Part shown: positions 6,622 to 15,109 of the stretch, one piece after another
How positions within the stretch are numbered: the first letter of the stretch is position 1
Layout of the letters: the number at the start of each line of letters is the position of its first letter
Assembly (NCBI RefSeq): GCF_009604425.1
Contig: NZ_WEGI01000014.1
Coordinates: forward strand, 1-64,000
DNA length: 64,000 nt
Direction of reading: 5' to 3'
Origin: Nocardia aurantia
GTDB lineage: Bacteria > Actinomycetota > Actinomycetes > Mycobacteriales > Mycobacteriaceae
Position numbers and translations under genes: made by a program
Notes under the pieces: model-generated
What the model was told of the DNA's origin: nothing
Seen by the model: the letters and a program-made list of their open reading frames with translations, nothing else
Database searches by the model: none

Positions 6622-7632
6622 ATGTCGGCACGCACGATGAGGGCAATCCGGGTGCATGAGCACGGCGGTCCCGATGTGCTGCGATACGACGAGGTGCCCA
6701 GACCCGAACCGGGGCCCGGCGAGGTGCTCGTTCGCGTTCACGCCGTCGGCGTCAATCCGCGTGACGGGTATCTGCGCGACGGGCTGACCATCGTGCCGGC
6801 GCACATGAGACCGACGATCGACCTGCCTGTCATCCCGGGCACGGATGTGTCGGGAGTCGTGGCGGCCGTCGCCGCGGATGTGGCCGGCTTCGGTGTCGGC
6901 GACGAGGTCTTCGGCATGATTCGCTTCCCCGGCCCCGACGGCAGCGCGTACGCGGAATATGTGGCCGCGCCCGCATCCGACCTCGCACCCAAGCCCGCCG
7001 GCATCGATCACGTGCACGCGGCCGCGGCGCCCATGGCAGGGCTGACAGCGTGGCAGTTCCTCATCGAGGTCGGGCACGACCATCCCTCGCCGTTCCAGAC
7101 GACTCCGCATCACCCGATGACCCTCGGCGCCGACACGACGGTGCTGGTGAACGGCGCTGCGGGCGGCGTGGGGCACTTCGGCGTGCAACTGGCGAAATGG
7201 AAAGGCGCACAAGTCATCGCGGTGGCGTCGGGCGCGCACGAATCGTTTCTGCGTGAGCTCGGGGCCGACCGATTCATCGACTACACCCAGAACCGCGCCG
7301 AGGACGCCGCCGGTGACGTCGACCTCGTTCTCGACACCGTCGGCGGACCCCGCAGCAGCCGCTTTCTGCGCACGCTCCGGCGCGGTGGTGCCCTGTATCC
7401 GGTGTACTACGGCGACTACGACGAGCGAGAGATCGCGGAACTGGGCGTCACGGTCTCGGGCATCCAGGTCCGATCGAACGGCGCGCAACTCGCCGAACTG
7501 GGACGACTACTCGCCGAGGGTACGGTGCGCGTCGCGATAGACAGCACGTTCCCGCTCGCGGACGCCCGAGCCGCGCACGAGCGCGACGCCCGGGGACACA
7601 TCCGAGGCAAGATCGTGCTCACCGCCGACTGA
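6622..7632 (+). CDS. NADP-dependent quinone-oxidoreductase-like MDR enzyme
   Basis: This 336-residue medium-chain dehydrogenase/reductase lacks the zinc-ligand Cys/His set of alcohol dehydrogenases, placing it with quinone oxidoreductases. The N-terminal GroES-like domain includes GPGEVLVRVHAVGVNPRD. The Rossmann motif VNGAAGGVGHFGVQLAKW is at about residues 174-190. It would reduce quinones or alkenals with NADPH. A GTGAGGAG ribosome site precedes the ATG. It is divergent from, and presumably repressed by, the TetR protein through the three palindromes at 6532-6586. Confidence 0.92.
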   Translation: MSARTMRAIRVHEHGGPDVLRYDEVPRPEPGPGEVLVRVHAVGVNPRDGYLRDGLTIVPAHMRPTIDLPVIPGTDVSGVVAAVAADVAGFGVGDEVFGMIRFPGPDGSAYAEYVAAPASDLAPKPAGIDHVHAAAAPMAGLTAWQFLIEVGHDHPSPFQTTPHHPMTLGADTTVLVNGAAGGVGHFGVQLAKWKGAQVIAVASGAHESFLRELGADRFIDYTQNRAEDAAGDVDLVLDTVGGPRSSRFLRTLRRGGALYPVYYGDYDEREIAELGVTVSGIQVRSNGAQLAELGRLLAEGTVRVAIDSTFPLADARAAHERDARGHIRGKIVLTAD

Positions 7633-7700
7633 TTAGGCCGGTGTCGAGGACCGGCGCGGGTGTCGGCGGACACGGGACGATCTGGACACCTTTGACGGTG

Positions 7701-8573
7701 TCAAGCTTGCAGGGCGGGGGTGATGGGGGTGCGGAAGGCGGTGGCGTTGCGTTCCGCCCATTCCCGGTATGACCTGGGCGGACGTCCCAGGACGGCCTCG
7801 ATGTCGGGGGTGATCTGCTGTTCGGCCGGGACGGGGGAGCCGAGGATGTCCAGGGTGTGGTCGGCGACCGGGGCGGGCATGAAGCGGATCATGTTGATGT
7901 AGGCCTCTTCTCGGGACACCTCCCGGAACGGGATCGGGTGGCCCAGGGCTTCGGCGAGATGGCGGACCTGGGTGCGTGGGGTGATCAGTTCGGGGCCGGT
8001 GAGGGTGTAGGTCTGTGCGTGGTGGCCGTCCTCGCGGAGTGCGACCGCGGCGACGGCGGCGATGTCGGCCGGGTCGACTGTCGGCAGGGGGACGTCGGCG
8101 AAGGGGGCGGTGACCGGGTGGTCTCCGCGGATCGGTTCGATCCAGGCGTAGGTGTTGGACGCGAAACCGCTGGGGCGCAGCACCGTCCACTCCAGATCCG
8201 ATGCGGCCAAGGCCTTTTCGATGTCGAGCGTGCGGGCGTAGCCGGCGCTGCCGGGTCTCGTCACCGCGCCCTGGGAGGACACGAAGACGACTCGGCGGAC
8301 ACCTTGGGCGGCAACGGCTTCCAGGAGCTCGCTGGGGGCCGGGCCCTCGGTGAGCTGGGGGCCGGTGATGAGCAGGAACAGTGCCCGGGCGCCGGCGACG
8401 GCGGCCGCGAGGGCGTCCGGGTCGCCGATGTCGGTGCGGCGGTGGACGACTCCCTCGGGGAGGGTGACGGGGCGTTCGCCCCGGGAGAGGGCAACCACCT
8501 GTTCGCCCGCGTCGGCGAGGGTGCGCACCAGGGTGCTGCCGATGTTTCCGGTCGCGCCGGTCACCGCGATCAT
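7701..8573 (-). CDS. NmrA-like NAD(P)-binding oxidoreductase
   Basis: The 290-residue atypical SDR begins MIAVTGATGNIGSTLV, with the TGATGxxG nucleotide-binding motif of NmrA and NAD(P)H azoreductase-like proteins. The segment VVFVSSQGAV follows at about 115, and the Tyr-x-x-x-Lys active site is not obvious, as expected for NmrA types. It is divergent from a TetR gene across 77 bases containing inverted repeats with the core TGACTCA, so it is probably that regulator's target. Substrate is unknown. Confidence 0.88.
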   Translation of the reverse strand: MIAVTGATGNIGSTLVRTLADAGEQVVALSRGERPVTLPEGVVHRRTDIGDPDALAAAVAGARALFLLITGPQLTEGPAPSELLEAVAAQGVRRVVFVSSQGAVTRPGSAGYARTLDIEKALAASDLEWTVLRPSGFASNTYAWIEPIRGDHPVTAPFADVPLPTVDPADIAAVAAVALREDGHHAQTYTLTGPELITPRTQVRHLAEALGHPIPFREVSREEAYINMIRFMPAPVADHTLDILGSPVPAEQQITPDIEAVLGRPPRSYREWAERNATAFRTPITPALQA

Positions 8574-8586
8574 GAGGTCTCCTTGA

Positions 8587-8661
8587 TTAGTTAGTTGGCT
8601 GACTCAATTGACCTTAGGGGACGGCGGAAAGGTTGTCTATAGTTAGTCGTATGACTGACTC
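8587..8661. promoter_or_regulatory. Divergent operator region with TGACTCA/TTAGT repeats; possible leaderless promoter
   Basis: TTAGTTGGCTGACTCAA at about 8590-8606 and AGTTAGTCGTATGACTGACT at about 8641-8660 share the same half-sites as imperfect inverted repeats; the second covers the TetR start codon. TATAGT at 8638-8643 ends 7 bases before the ATG at 8651, so the transcript probably begins at the A of the ATG (leaderless). Confidence 0.55.
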
Positions 8662-9238
8662 AGTTCCGGTACGGGCGGGGAAGCGGGAGCGGCTCGCGGA
8701 TGCCGCTGCCCGGGTCTTTCACGAGCAGGGGGTGGAGAAGACGACGATCGCGGATATCGCGCGGGTGGCCGAGGTGCCGGTGGGGAACGTCTACTACTAC
8801 TTCAAGACCAAGGATCAGCTGGTCCAGGCCGCGATCGGGGCGCATGCCCGCACGCTGCGCGAGGTGCTCGGGGATTTGGAGCGGCAGGGGACGCCGGGGG
8901 ATCGGTTGCGGGCATTGGTGCGGGGGTGGGTGGCGCAGCGGGAGACCGCCGCGCTGTTCGGTTGCCCGTCGGGCACGCTCGCCACCGAATTGGACAAGCG
9001 TGCCGACGGTCTCGACGCGGAGCTGGCCGCGGTGATGCGGGAGCTGCTCGCGTGGATCGAGGCGCAGTTCGTCGCGATGGGACGGGCGGACGCGGCGGAA
9101 CTGGCGGTGGCGCTGCTCGCGGCTTATCAAGGGATATCGTTGCTCACCAACACCTTTCGTGATCCGGCGATGATGGCGGCCGAGGGGCGGCGGCTGGAGG
9201 AGTGGATCTCGTCGCTGGAGGGGGCTACCGCGGTGTGA
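8651..9238 (+). CDS. TetR-family transcriptional regulator
   Basis: Starting at ATG 8651 the product is 195 residues; a TTG at 8633 could add six. The helix-turn-helix is KTTIADIARVAEVPVGNVYYYF at about residues 33-54, followed by KTKDQLVQAAI. The C-terminal domain resembles TetR regulators that sense small electrophiles (FGCPSGTLATELDK), including a Cys at about 107 that could sense redox state. It is divergent from the NmrA-like gene, and the repeats overlapping its own start codon suggest autoregulation. Confidence 0.92.
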   Translation: MTDSVPVRAGKRERLADAAARVFHEQGVEKTTIADIARVAEVPVGNVYYYFKTKDQLVQAAIGAHARTLREVLGDLERQGTPGDRLRALVRGWVAQRETAALFGCPSGTLATELDKRADGLDAELAAVMRELLAWIEAQFVAMGRADAAELAVALLAAYQGISLLTNTFRDPAMMAAEGRRLEEWISSLEGATAV

Positions 9239-9354
9239 CCCGTCGCATACGGGATCGGTGGCCGTGGCGTTGTGGATTGCCGGGCCGAATTCATAGGATG
9301 TCTGCGATCGGCGGTGGCCGTGGCCGGTGTTCGCCGGGCGGATGAGTAAGGGTT

Positions 9355-10131
9355 GTGTGTGTTGGGCGGGTGGCGGTGACCGGCGTCGACGTGGCCGAAT
9401 TGGTGGCGGTCGGGTTCGCGGCGGGGCTGGTGAGTGTGCTGGTGAGCCTGGCGTCGCTGGTGTCGTATCCGGCGTTGCTCGCGCTCGGATTGTCGCCGGT
9501 GTCGGCGAATGTCACCAATACCGTGTCGCTGGTGTTCATCGGGGCGGGAGCGGCGGCGGGGTCGCGGGCGGAGTTGCGGGGAACGCGGCGGATCGTGTGG
9601 CGGATGGGCCTGGTCGCGGCTGTCGGCGGGGCGGCCGGATCGGCACTGTTGTTGCTCGCGCCCGCGTCGACCTTCCAGGCGGTGGTGCCGTTCCTGATCG
9701 GCGGTGCGTCGATATTCCTACTGGGCCAGCCGTATCTGGCGCGGCGGCGGGAATCACGCGGGACCACCGAACCGCCCTGGCGCGGCCCCCTGCTGTGGAC
9801 CGCGCTGTTCGGGGCCGCCGTCTACGCGGGATATTTCGGTGCGGCCGGCGGAATTCTGGTGCTGGCCATCATGACCGCCATGTTCCCGCAGTGGCCGCCG
9901 CATCGGATCAACGCGGTGAAGAACGTGATCGCGATGTTCTCGAACGGGGCCGCGGCGATCGCCTTCGCCGGATTCGGGCCGGTGCACTGGAGTTTCGTCG
10001 CTCCGCTGGCGGTCGGCTTCTTCCTCGGTGGCCGGGTCGGGCCGGGGATCGCGCGGCGGTTGCCGAACAACACGTTACGGGTGCTGGCGGCCGGGTGCGG
10101 TATCGCGATGGCGGTGAAGCTCGCGCTGTGA
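9355..10131 (+). CDS. TauE/SafE-family membrane permease
   Basis: This 258-residue integral membrane protein has about eight hydrophobic segments. The family signature appears twice: an N-terminal copy with LASLVSYPALLALGLSPVSANVTNTV, and a C-terminal copy with GYFGAAGGILVLAIMTAMF and INAVKN. Relatives export sulfite, sulfoacetate or other organosulfur anions; the substrate here is unknown. The start is taken as GTG 9355, with GTG 9370 as an alternative. Nothing nearby gives a metabolic context; the next gene is convergent and only 46 bases away. Confidence 0.85.
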   Translation: MCVGRVAVTGVDVAELVAVGFAAGLVSVLVSLASLVSYPALLALGLSPVSANVTNTVSLVFIGAGAAAGSRAELRGTRRIVWRMGLVAAVGGAAGSALLLLAPASTFQAVVPFLIGGASIFLLGQPYLARRRESRGTTEPPWRGPLLWTALFGAAVYAGYFGAAGGILVLAIMTAMFPQWPPHRINAVKNVIAMFSNGAAAIAFAGFGPVHWSFVAPLAVGFFLGGRVGPGIARRLPNNTLRVLAAGCGIAMAVKLAL

Positions 10132-10177
10132 CCGGCCGGCTGGAAGAGAGAGTTGTTGCGCGGCAAGCTGTTCCGGG

Positions 10178-10948
10178 TCAGAAGGTGGTGGAGGCGACCC
10201 GCGCGTAGACGCCCGGATAACCCGGCTGGGCCGAGCCCTTGCCCCAGGAGGTGATGCCCGCCAGTTTACCGTCGACCAGAAGTGGCCCGCCGCTGTCGAA
10301 TTCGCCGGTGTCGGCCGTGGGGGAGCCGGCGCAGAACGCCTCGCCGGCATCGAATTCGGTGCCGTAGGCGGTGACACAGTCGGTGTCGGCGGCCAGCGGG
10401 ACGGTCACGGTGTGCAGGCGCGAATTGGCCCAGTCACCGTCGGTGGTGGCGCCCCAGCCGACGACCGTGCCGGTGTCGCCGCGCGGGGTGGTGACCGCGA
10501 CCGGGGTCACCGGGACGGGCTCGGCCAGGGTGAGGACGGCGAGGTCGTGGTGGTAGGTGAGGTCGCTGTCGAAGATGGATACCCGGAACCTCGGGTCGAT
10601 CCGGATGCTCTTGATACCGACGGTGATTCCGCCGGTCGCGGACAGGTCGTCGCGGCCGAAGGTGGCGGTGAGCGCTTCCGGGGTCTGCTGCGCCGGCACC
10701 GCGCAGTGCGCGGCGGTGATCACCTGGTCGGGCGCGATCAGCGCGCCCGCGCAGAACTGGCCGGCGGGCCGCATCGCGAAGGCGGGGGTGCCGATCGCCG
10801 CCAGCCACGGATAGGCGCCCGGCGCGGCCTCGGTGCCGCCGACGACGGCCTGGGCCGGGCCGGTGGCGACGACGGCGGCCGCGGCGAGCGTCACCGCGGC
10901 GAGCGCTCCGGTCGCGACCGGTCGGGTACTGCGTGGTGAATTCTGCAC
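10178..10948 (-). CDS. Secreted trypsin-like serine protease (S1 family)
   Basis: This 256-residue protein has a signal peptide (hydrophobic segment ATGALAAVTLAAAAVVA, cleavage after AQA near residue 34) followed directly by VVGGTEA, the usual mature N-terminus created by zymogen cleavage. The triad is visible as ITAAHC, HHDLAVLTL and DSGGP, and the cysteines for two or three disulfides are present. An Asp at the base of the S1 pocket (TADTGEFDSGGP) would favour Arg/Lys cleavage, like streptogrisin-like trypsins. It is monocistronic and convergent with the TauE gene. Confidence 0.93.
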   Translation of the reverse strand: MQNSPRSTRPVATGALAAVTLAAAAVVATGPAQAVVGGTEAAPGAYPWLAAIGTPAFAMRPAGQFCAGALIAPDQVITAAHCAVPAQQTPEALTATFGRDDLSATGGITVGIKSIRIDPRFRVSIFDSDLTYHHDLAVLTLAEPVPVTPVAVTTPRGDTGTVVGWGATTDGDWANSRLHTVTVPLAADTDCVTAYGTEFDAGEAFCAGSPTADTGEFDSGGPLLVDGKLAGITSWGKGSAQPGYPGVYARVASTTF

Positions 10949-11061
10949 GGTGACCGCCTCGATACTGGGAATCAGTGCGACGAACCGCCATTCAACCAGA
11001 TCGGGAGCCCGGATTCCCGAGCGGTCCGTGGATGTCGGTGCCCTGCACTACGGTGCCCGAC

Positions 11062-11553
11062 ATGACGACTTGGCGTGAGTTCGCGACCACCGCCCCGCTC
11101 ATCTCGGCGATCTTCCTGCGGCGGCACGCCGCGGCGAAGAATCTGTGCCTGCTGGCCACCACCCGCTCCGACGGATATCCGCGGATCAGCCCGATCGAAC
11201 CGCGCGTGTTCGAGGACCGGCTGTGGCTCGTCGGCATGCCGGGAACCACGAAATTCAAGGACCTGCAACGTGATCCGCGGTTCTGCCTGCACACCGCCAC
11301 GGTCGACACCGAGGTCGCGGAGGGGGACGCCAAGGTATGGGGCACGGTGACCGACGTGCGCGACGGCGCGCTGCGGGCAAGGTGGTTGCAGTCGCTGTTC
11401 GAGGAGACGGAGATCGACTTCCGGGACGAGTCGTTCGACACGTTCTTCGCCGCCGACATCACCGGGGCGTCCGCGGTCGAGGTGCGCGACGGGCACATGG
11501 ACGTGCACATCTGGAAGCCGGGCACGGCGGAACGCACCGTGCGCAAGCACTGA
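11062..11553 (+). CDS. Pyridoxamine-5'-phosphate-oxidase-like flavin protein
   Basis: From ATG 11062 (or GTG 11053) the product is 163 residues with a split-barrel fold. KNLCLLATTRSDGYPRISPIEPRVFEDRLWLVG is the typical first barrel half, and FKDLQRDPRFCLHTAT the second strand set. Such proteins bind FMN or F420 and act on diverse small molecules; actinobacterial members are often F420-dependent. It stands alone between the divergent protease gene and a convergent hypothetical gene. Confidence 0.85.
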   Translation: MTTWREFATTAPLISAIFLRRHAAAKNLCLLATTRSDGYPRISPIEPRVFEDRLWLVGMPGTTKFKDLQRDPRFCLHTATVDTEVAEGDAKVWGTVTDVRDGALRARWLQSLFEETEIDFRDESFDTFFAADITGASAVEVRDGHMDVHIWKPGTAERTVRKH

Positions 11554-11554
11554 A

Positions 11555-12364
11555 TCAACTCGCGGCGTGCACCGCCGCGAGCCGGGCCGCGCGGATCGCG
11601 TTCCACAGCGGCCGCAGCAGGGTCTCCTGGGCGGACAACGCGCTGGCCGAGGTCGGCGCGGAGGCGGGCTCACGCTGGGCGACGGTGAGGATGGCCGCCA
11701 CGTGATCGGCGGTGTCGAGAATGCGGCGGGCCCGCAGCGGGATCGAATCCGGGTACTCGTGGCGCGCGTAGTCGGCGAGTTCGGCCTCGACCATCTCGCG
11801 GGGGTCCTCACCGCCGGAGTTCAGGCCGGTGGTCTGCAATCGCATCAGCGCGTCGGCGGCATCGCGGACGGCCTGGCGCATCGCGTACTCGGCCTCGCCG
11901 AGCGGCATGTCCGGCTCCGGCGTCGCGGGGATGGTGGTGCGGAACACCGTCCACTGGATGGTGTCCTCGGCGGCCCACTGCGGCACCAGGCCGATGCCCT
12001 CCGCGCCGGGAACGCCGATCAGCACGCCCTCCTCGGCCTCCAGCGCGGCGGCGCCGAACTCGCTCGCCGCGGGCAGGCCGCGGACGTCACCGGGGACCGG
12101 CAGTACCAGCCGTAGTCGGCCGCGCGGGTCCGCGACCTCCTCGCGAATCAGCTTCAGCAGCACCATGATTCCGGCGCCCTGCCCGTCGGGTGCGTCGCCG
12201 CCGGGCCAGGGCAGGCCGGTATGCCCGCCGGTTACCGGATCACCGGCGGCCACGGTCTGGCGCGTCGCCCACGCTCGCAACGCGTCGAGCACGTCATCGG
12301 GGGCACTACGCCCGGCCAGCCACGAGCCGGCCCACACCGTCAGCGTGGCACTGGGAGAGCACAT
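11555..12364 (-). CDS. Conserved hypothetical protein, 269 aa
   Basis: I recognise no domain. The ATG at 12364 (MCSPSATLTVWAGSWLAGR) is chosen because residues upstream of it in the longer frame are Arg-rich and look non-coding. The protein contains an Ala/Leu-rich N-terminal part, a central segment PRGRLRLVLPVPGDVRGLP and a helical C-terminal half with RHEYPDSIPLRARRILDTADHVAAIL. It is soluble, without signal peptide or membrane segments. Its stop is 1 base from that of the PPOX gene. Confidence 0.75.
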   Translation of the reverse strand: MCSPSATLTVWAGSWLAGRSAPDDVLDALRAWATRQTVAAGDPVTGGHTGLPWPGGDAPDGQGAGIMVLLKLIREEVADPRGRLRLVLPVPGDVRGLPAASEFGAAALEAEEGVLIGVPGAEGIGLVPQWAAEDTIQWTVFRTTIPATPEPDMPLGEAEYAMRQAVRDAADALMRLQTTGLNSGGEDPREMVEAELADYARHEYPDSIPLRARRILDTADHVAAILTVAQREPASAPTSASALSAQETLLRPLWNAIRAARLAAVHAAS

Positions 12365-12489
12365 GATTCGAGGATAACCAGTGGTCACGCTCGGCATCGT
12401 GCTGGACGGCCGGATTCGGCCGAAACCACGCGCCGGACCGGCGGAATCTGGTTCTCTGTTCGGGAGAAGATCATTCAGGTGAGCGTGAG

Positions 12490-12897
12490 GTGACGAAAAT
12501 GACCGTGCGACAGGTCGAGATCGGGCTCGTCGCCGCCGACGAATCGCTCGTGGACTTCTATGTGTACGCCTTCGGCCTGCGCCGAGTACCGCCGAGCGAA
12601 TCCCGTTCCGGCACACTGCATCGCTTGCAGAGCGACGGTGTCTCGATGAAGGTGATGGTGCCGGCCCGGCCGCCCGCCGCCGCCGATCGCACGGCGGCGT
12701 TCATGGACGTCACGGGGTTGCGGTACCTGACCTTCCACGTCGACGATTTCGACGCCACCGTCGAGCGGGTGACCGAGCGCGGCGGCGCCGTCCTGCACGG
12801 CCCGCTGGAGATCGGCGGCGGCCGGCGCGTGGCGGTGCTGTGCGATCCCGACGGGAACACCGTCGAGGTGACCGCCGGTCCCGGCCCGGTATCGTGA
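12490..12897 (+). CDS. VOC (glyoxalase/bleomycin-resistance) family protein
   Basis: This 135-residue single VOC protein has the paired beta-alpha-beta-beta-beta modules: VEIGLVAADESLVDFYVYAFGLRRV in the first half and LRYLTFHVDDFDATVERVTERGGAVL followed by AVLCDPDGNTVEV in the second. Metal-ligand positions (Glu in the last strand) look retained. The start may be GTG 12490 or ATG 12499. The reaction is unknown; VOC proteins range from lactoylglutathione lyases to dioxygenases. Confidence 0.88.
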   Translation: MTKMTVRQVEIGLVAADESLVDFYVYAFGLRRVPPSESRSGTLHRLQSDGVSMKVMVPARPPAAADRTAAFMDVTGLRYLTFHVDDFDATVERVTERGGAVLHGPLEIGGGRRVAVLCDPDGNTVEVTAGPGPVS

Positions 12898-12939
12898 TCG
12901 GGTCCGGATCACGTGGTTTCCACCGAGAGGACCGTCGCC

Positions 12940-13362
12940 ATGCCGAAGATGACCCCGGCTGAACGTTCTGCCTTCCTCGCCGAGCCGCACGTGGGCGTGA
13001 TCGCGGTCGAGCGACCGGATCGAGCGCCGCTGGCCGTCCCGATCTGGTACGGCTACCAGCCCGGCGGTGAGGTGCTGCTGTGGACCGAGGCCGGATCGGT
13101 GAAGGAGCGGCTGATCCGCGCCGCCGGCCGGTTCTCGCTCACCGCCCAGGTGGAACAGCCGCCGTACCGGTACGTCACCGCCGAGGGACCGGTCGTCGGC
13201 ATCGCCGCCGCCGATCCGGGGACCGCCCGCGCGATCGCGGACCGTTACCTCGGCGCGGCCGAGGGCGCGGAATTCACCACGGCGAACCTCGGCCCGGAGT
13301 CGCTGATCATCCGGATGCGCCCGGAACGCTGGCTGAGCACCGACTACTCGAAATCGGAGTAG
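12940..13362 (+). CDS. PPOX-class flavin/F420-dependent protein
   Basis: ATG 12940 follows GAGAGG with good spacing and gives 140 residues; GTG 12913 is an unlikely longer start. The sequence has a split-barrel core: FLAEPHVGVIAVERPDRAPLAVPIWYGYQPGGEVLLW, then KERLIRAAGRFSLTAQ and YRYVTAEGPV. It matches the small PPOX enzymes of mycobacteria and Nocardia. It is 42 bases after the VOC gene and may be co-transcribed. Confidence 0.88.
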   Translation: MPKMTPAERSAFLAEPHVGVIAVERPDRAPLAVPIWYGYQPGGEVLLWTEAGSVKERLIRAAGRFSLTAQVEQPPYRYVTAEGPVVGIAAADPGTARAIADRYLGAAEGAEFTTANLGPESLIIRMRPERWLSTDYSKSE

Positions 13363-13417
13363 CCCCGCACGGGGAAATCGGCTTGCGGTGCGCCCCCGCC
13401 GCGGTCACCATGGCCGG

Positions 13418-13993
13418 ATGATCGGCGAACCTCAGCGCGCGCTCGCGCCGGGTGTCACCCCGCCGCAGCGGATCGACCTGGGCGACTTGCTGTTACGGCG
13501 GTGGCAGCCGGCGGATCTGATGTCCAGATTCGAGGCGGTCGACGCCTCGTACGAACACATCCACCCCTGGATGGACTGGCTCGCGGAACCGCTGACCCTG
13601 GAGCGGATCCGCGCGATCGACATCGATGCGTGGCCCGGCGCGGGGGGCGGATACAACTACGGCATCTTCGCGACCACCGGCGACACCGCCGCGGTGCTCG
13701 GCGCGATCGGCCTGCACGACCGGCTCGGTGATCGTGCGCTGGAGATCGGCTACTGGTGCCATGCCGCGCACACCGGGCGGGGTGTGATCACCCGCTGCGC
13801 CGCCGCGGTGACCGACATCGCACTGGCGCTGCCCGGAGTGGACCGGGCCGAGATCCGTTGCGACGCCGCCAATGTGCGCAGCGCGGCGGTGGCGCGGCGG
13901 TTGGGGTACCGGCTGGATCGCTTCGAGCCGCGCGAGATCACCGCGCCCGCGGAGAGCGGGCAGGGCATGGTGTGGGTGAAATTGCGGATGTAA
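13418..13993 (+). CDS. GNAT-family acetyltransferase (RimJ/RimL-like)
   Basis: Starting at ATG 13418 the protein has 191 residues and the layout of ribosomal-protein-type GNATs: LLLRRWQPADLMSRFEAVDAS at the start, ALEIGYWCHAAHTGRGVITRCAAA with the acetyl-CoA loop (HTGRGV), and AEIRCDAANVRSAAVARRLGYRL with the asparagine and the R-L-G-Y segment. It probably acetylates an N-terminal or small-molecule amine. A GTG at 13388 is an alternative start. Confidence 0.88.
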   Translation: MIGEPQRALAPGVTPPQRIDLGDLLLRRWQPADLMSRFEAVDASYEHIHPWMDWLAEPLTLERIRAIDIDAWPGAGGGYNYGIFATTGDTAAVLGAIGLHDRLGDRALEIGYWCHAAHTGRGVITRCAAAVTDIALALPGVDRAEIRCDAANVRSAAVARRLGYRLDRFEPREITAPAESGQGMVWVKLRM

Positions 13994-14050
13994 GCGGCTG
14001 TGGCACTGGGGTTCCGGCGCGCGGTACACCGGTGGTGGAGAGGAACCACC

Positions 14051-14974
14051 ATGGGTATCCACGGATCCTGGGACACCGTCACCGAGGCGCTCATCCGCGT
14101 CAGCGGACCCGGCCGCAGCAGCGGCGACTGGGTCCGGTACCTCTGCCCGGTGCACGAGGCCGACGGCCGCCGCCATCGGCCCTCGCTCGGCATCGTCTAC
14201 AACCACGGCAAGCGGAAGACGATCGTCCGATGCTTCGCCGGCTGCCGGGACCAGGAGGTGCTCGACCGTCTCGGCCTGCGGGTACGCGATCTGTTCGACG
14301 GCCCGCCGCCGGCCTTCGCGGCCCGGCCGTCCGCCGACGGGCACTCGATCGGTCTCGCGGATCGCGCGGTACTCGCCGCCGGACTGCCACTGACGGTCCG
14401 CAAGCCCGACCTCGGGCCCGCGACGGGGACGGGCCGAGTGGCGGCGACCTACGTCTACACCGGGCGCGGTGGGGCCGCTCTCGGCCGGGTGATCCGCGTG
14501 CACACCCCGCATCTCGGCGGCCGGGCGAAACACTTCTGGCAGCAGCGATGGACCGGAACCGGTTGGTGCAACGGCGGTTTCGACAAGGTGCCGTATCGGC
14601 TGCCGGAAGTGCTGGACGGTATCGGCGCGGGCGCCGACGTGTATGTCTGTGAAGGAGAAGCGGATACGGACACCGCCCGGCACGCCGGTGCGATCGCCAC
14701 CACCAACGCCGGCGGCGCGCACAACTGGCGTCCCGAACACGCCGTGCATCTTCAAGGGGCGGAACGGGTCTGGATCGTCGCGGACCGTGACCCGCCCGGA
14801 TACCGGCGCGCGGTGGCGGTCGCGCACACCCTGCTCGGGCTGGTGGGCGAGATCCGCATCGTCCAGGCTCGGGACGGCAAGGATTTCACCGACCACGTCG
14901 ACGCCGGTCACGACCTGTCCGATCTGGATCCGATTCCGCTGCTGGACAACCACTTCCGGCTTCGATACGGATGA
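14051..14974 (+). CDS. CHC2 zinc-finger plus Toprim primase-like protein
   Basis: This 307-residue protein carries C32-P-V-H35 and C61-F-A-G-C65, a CHC2 zinc motif of DNA primases. From about residue 195 it carries a Toprim domain: VYVCEGEADTDTA with the catalytic Glu, then VWIVADRDPPG with the D-x-D pair, and GKDFTDHVD near the end. The central RNA-polymerase domain of DnaG is short or missing and there is no helicase domain, so it resembles plasmid and phage primase fragments or DNA-binding Toprim proteins. No integrase, terminase or origin is nearby. It may be a leftover of a mobile element or a stand-alone nucleic-acid enzyme. Confidence 0.8.
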   Translation: MGIHGSWDTVTEALIRVSGPGRSSGDWVRYLCPVHEADGRRHRPSLGIVYNHGKRKTIVRCFAGCRDQEVLDRLGLRVRDLFDGPPPAFAARPSADGHSIGLADRAVLAAGLPLTVRKPDLGPATGTGRVAATYVYTGRGGAALGRVIRVHTPHLGGRAKHFWQQRWTGTGWCNGGFDKVPYRLPEVLDGIGAGADVYVCEGEADTDTARHAGAIATTNAGGAHNWRPEHAVHLQGAERVWIVADRDPPGYRRAVAVAHTLLGLVGEIRIVQARDGKDFTDHVDAGHDLSDLDPIPLLDNHFRLRYG

Positions 14975-15109
14975 ACCTCGCGTGACGCCCCCGACGGTTA
15001 CGCACGCTGCCGGCGGGGCGATTCGTCGGCGGTGGCTCGGGGCGAATTTGCCGCAACCCCGCAGTCGGCTACCAGCGATCTCCCAGGCGGAGCCGTTACC
15101 GTCACTCGC

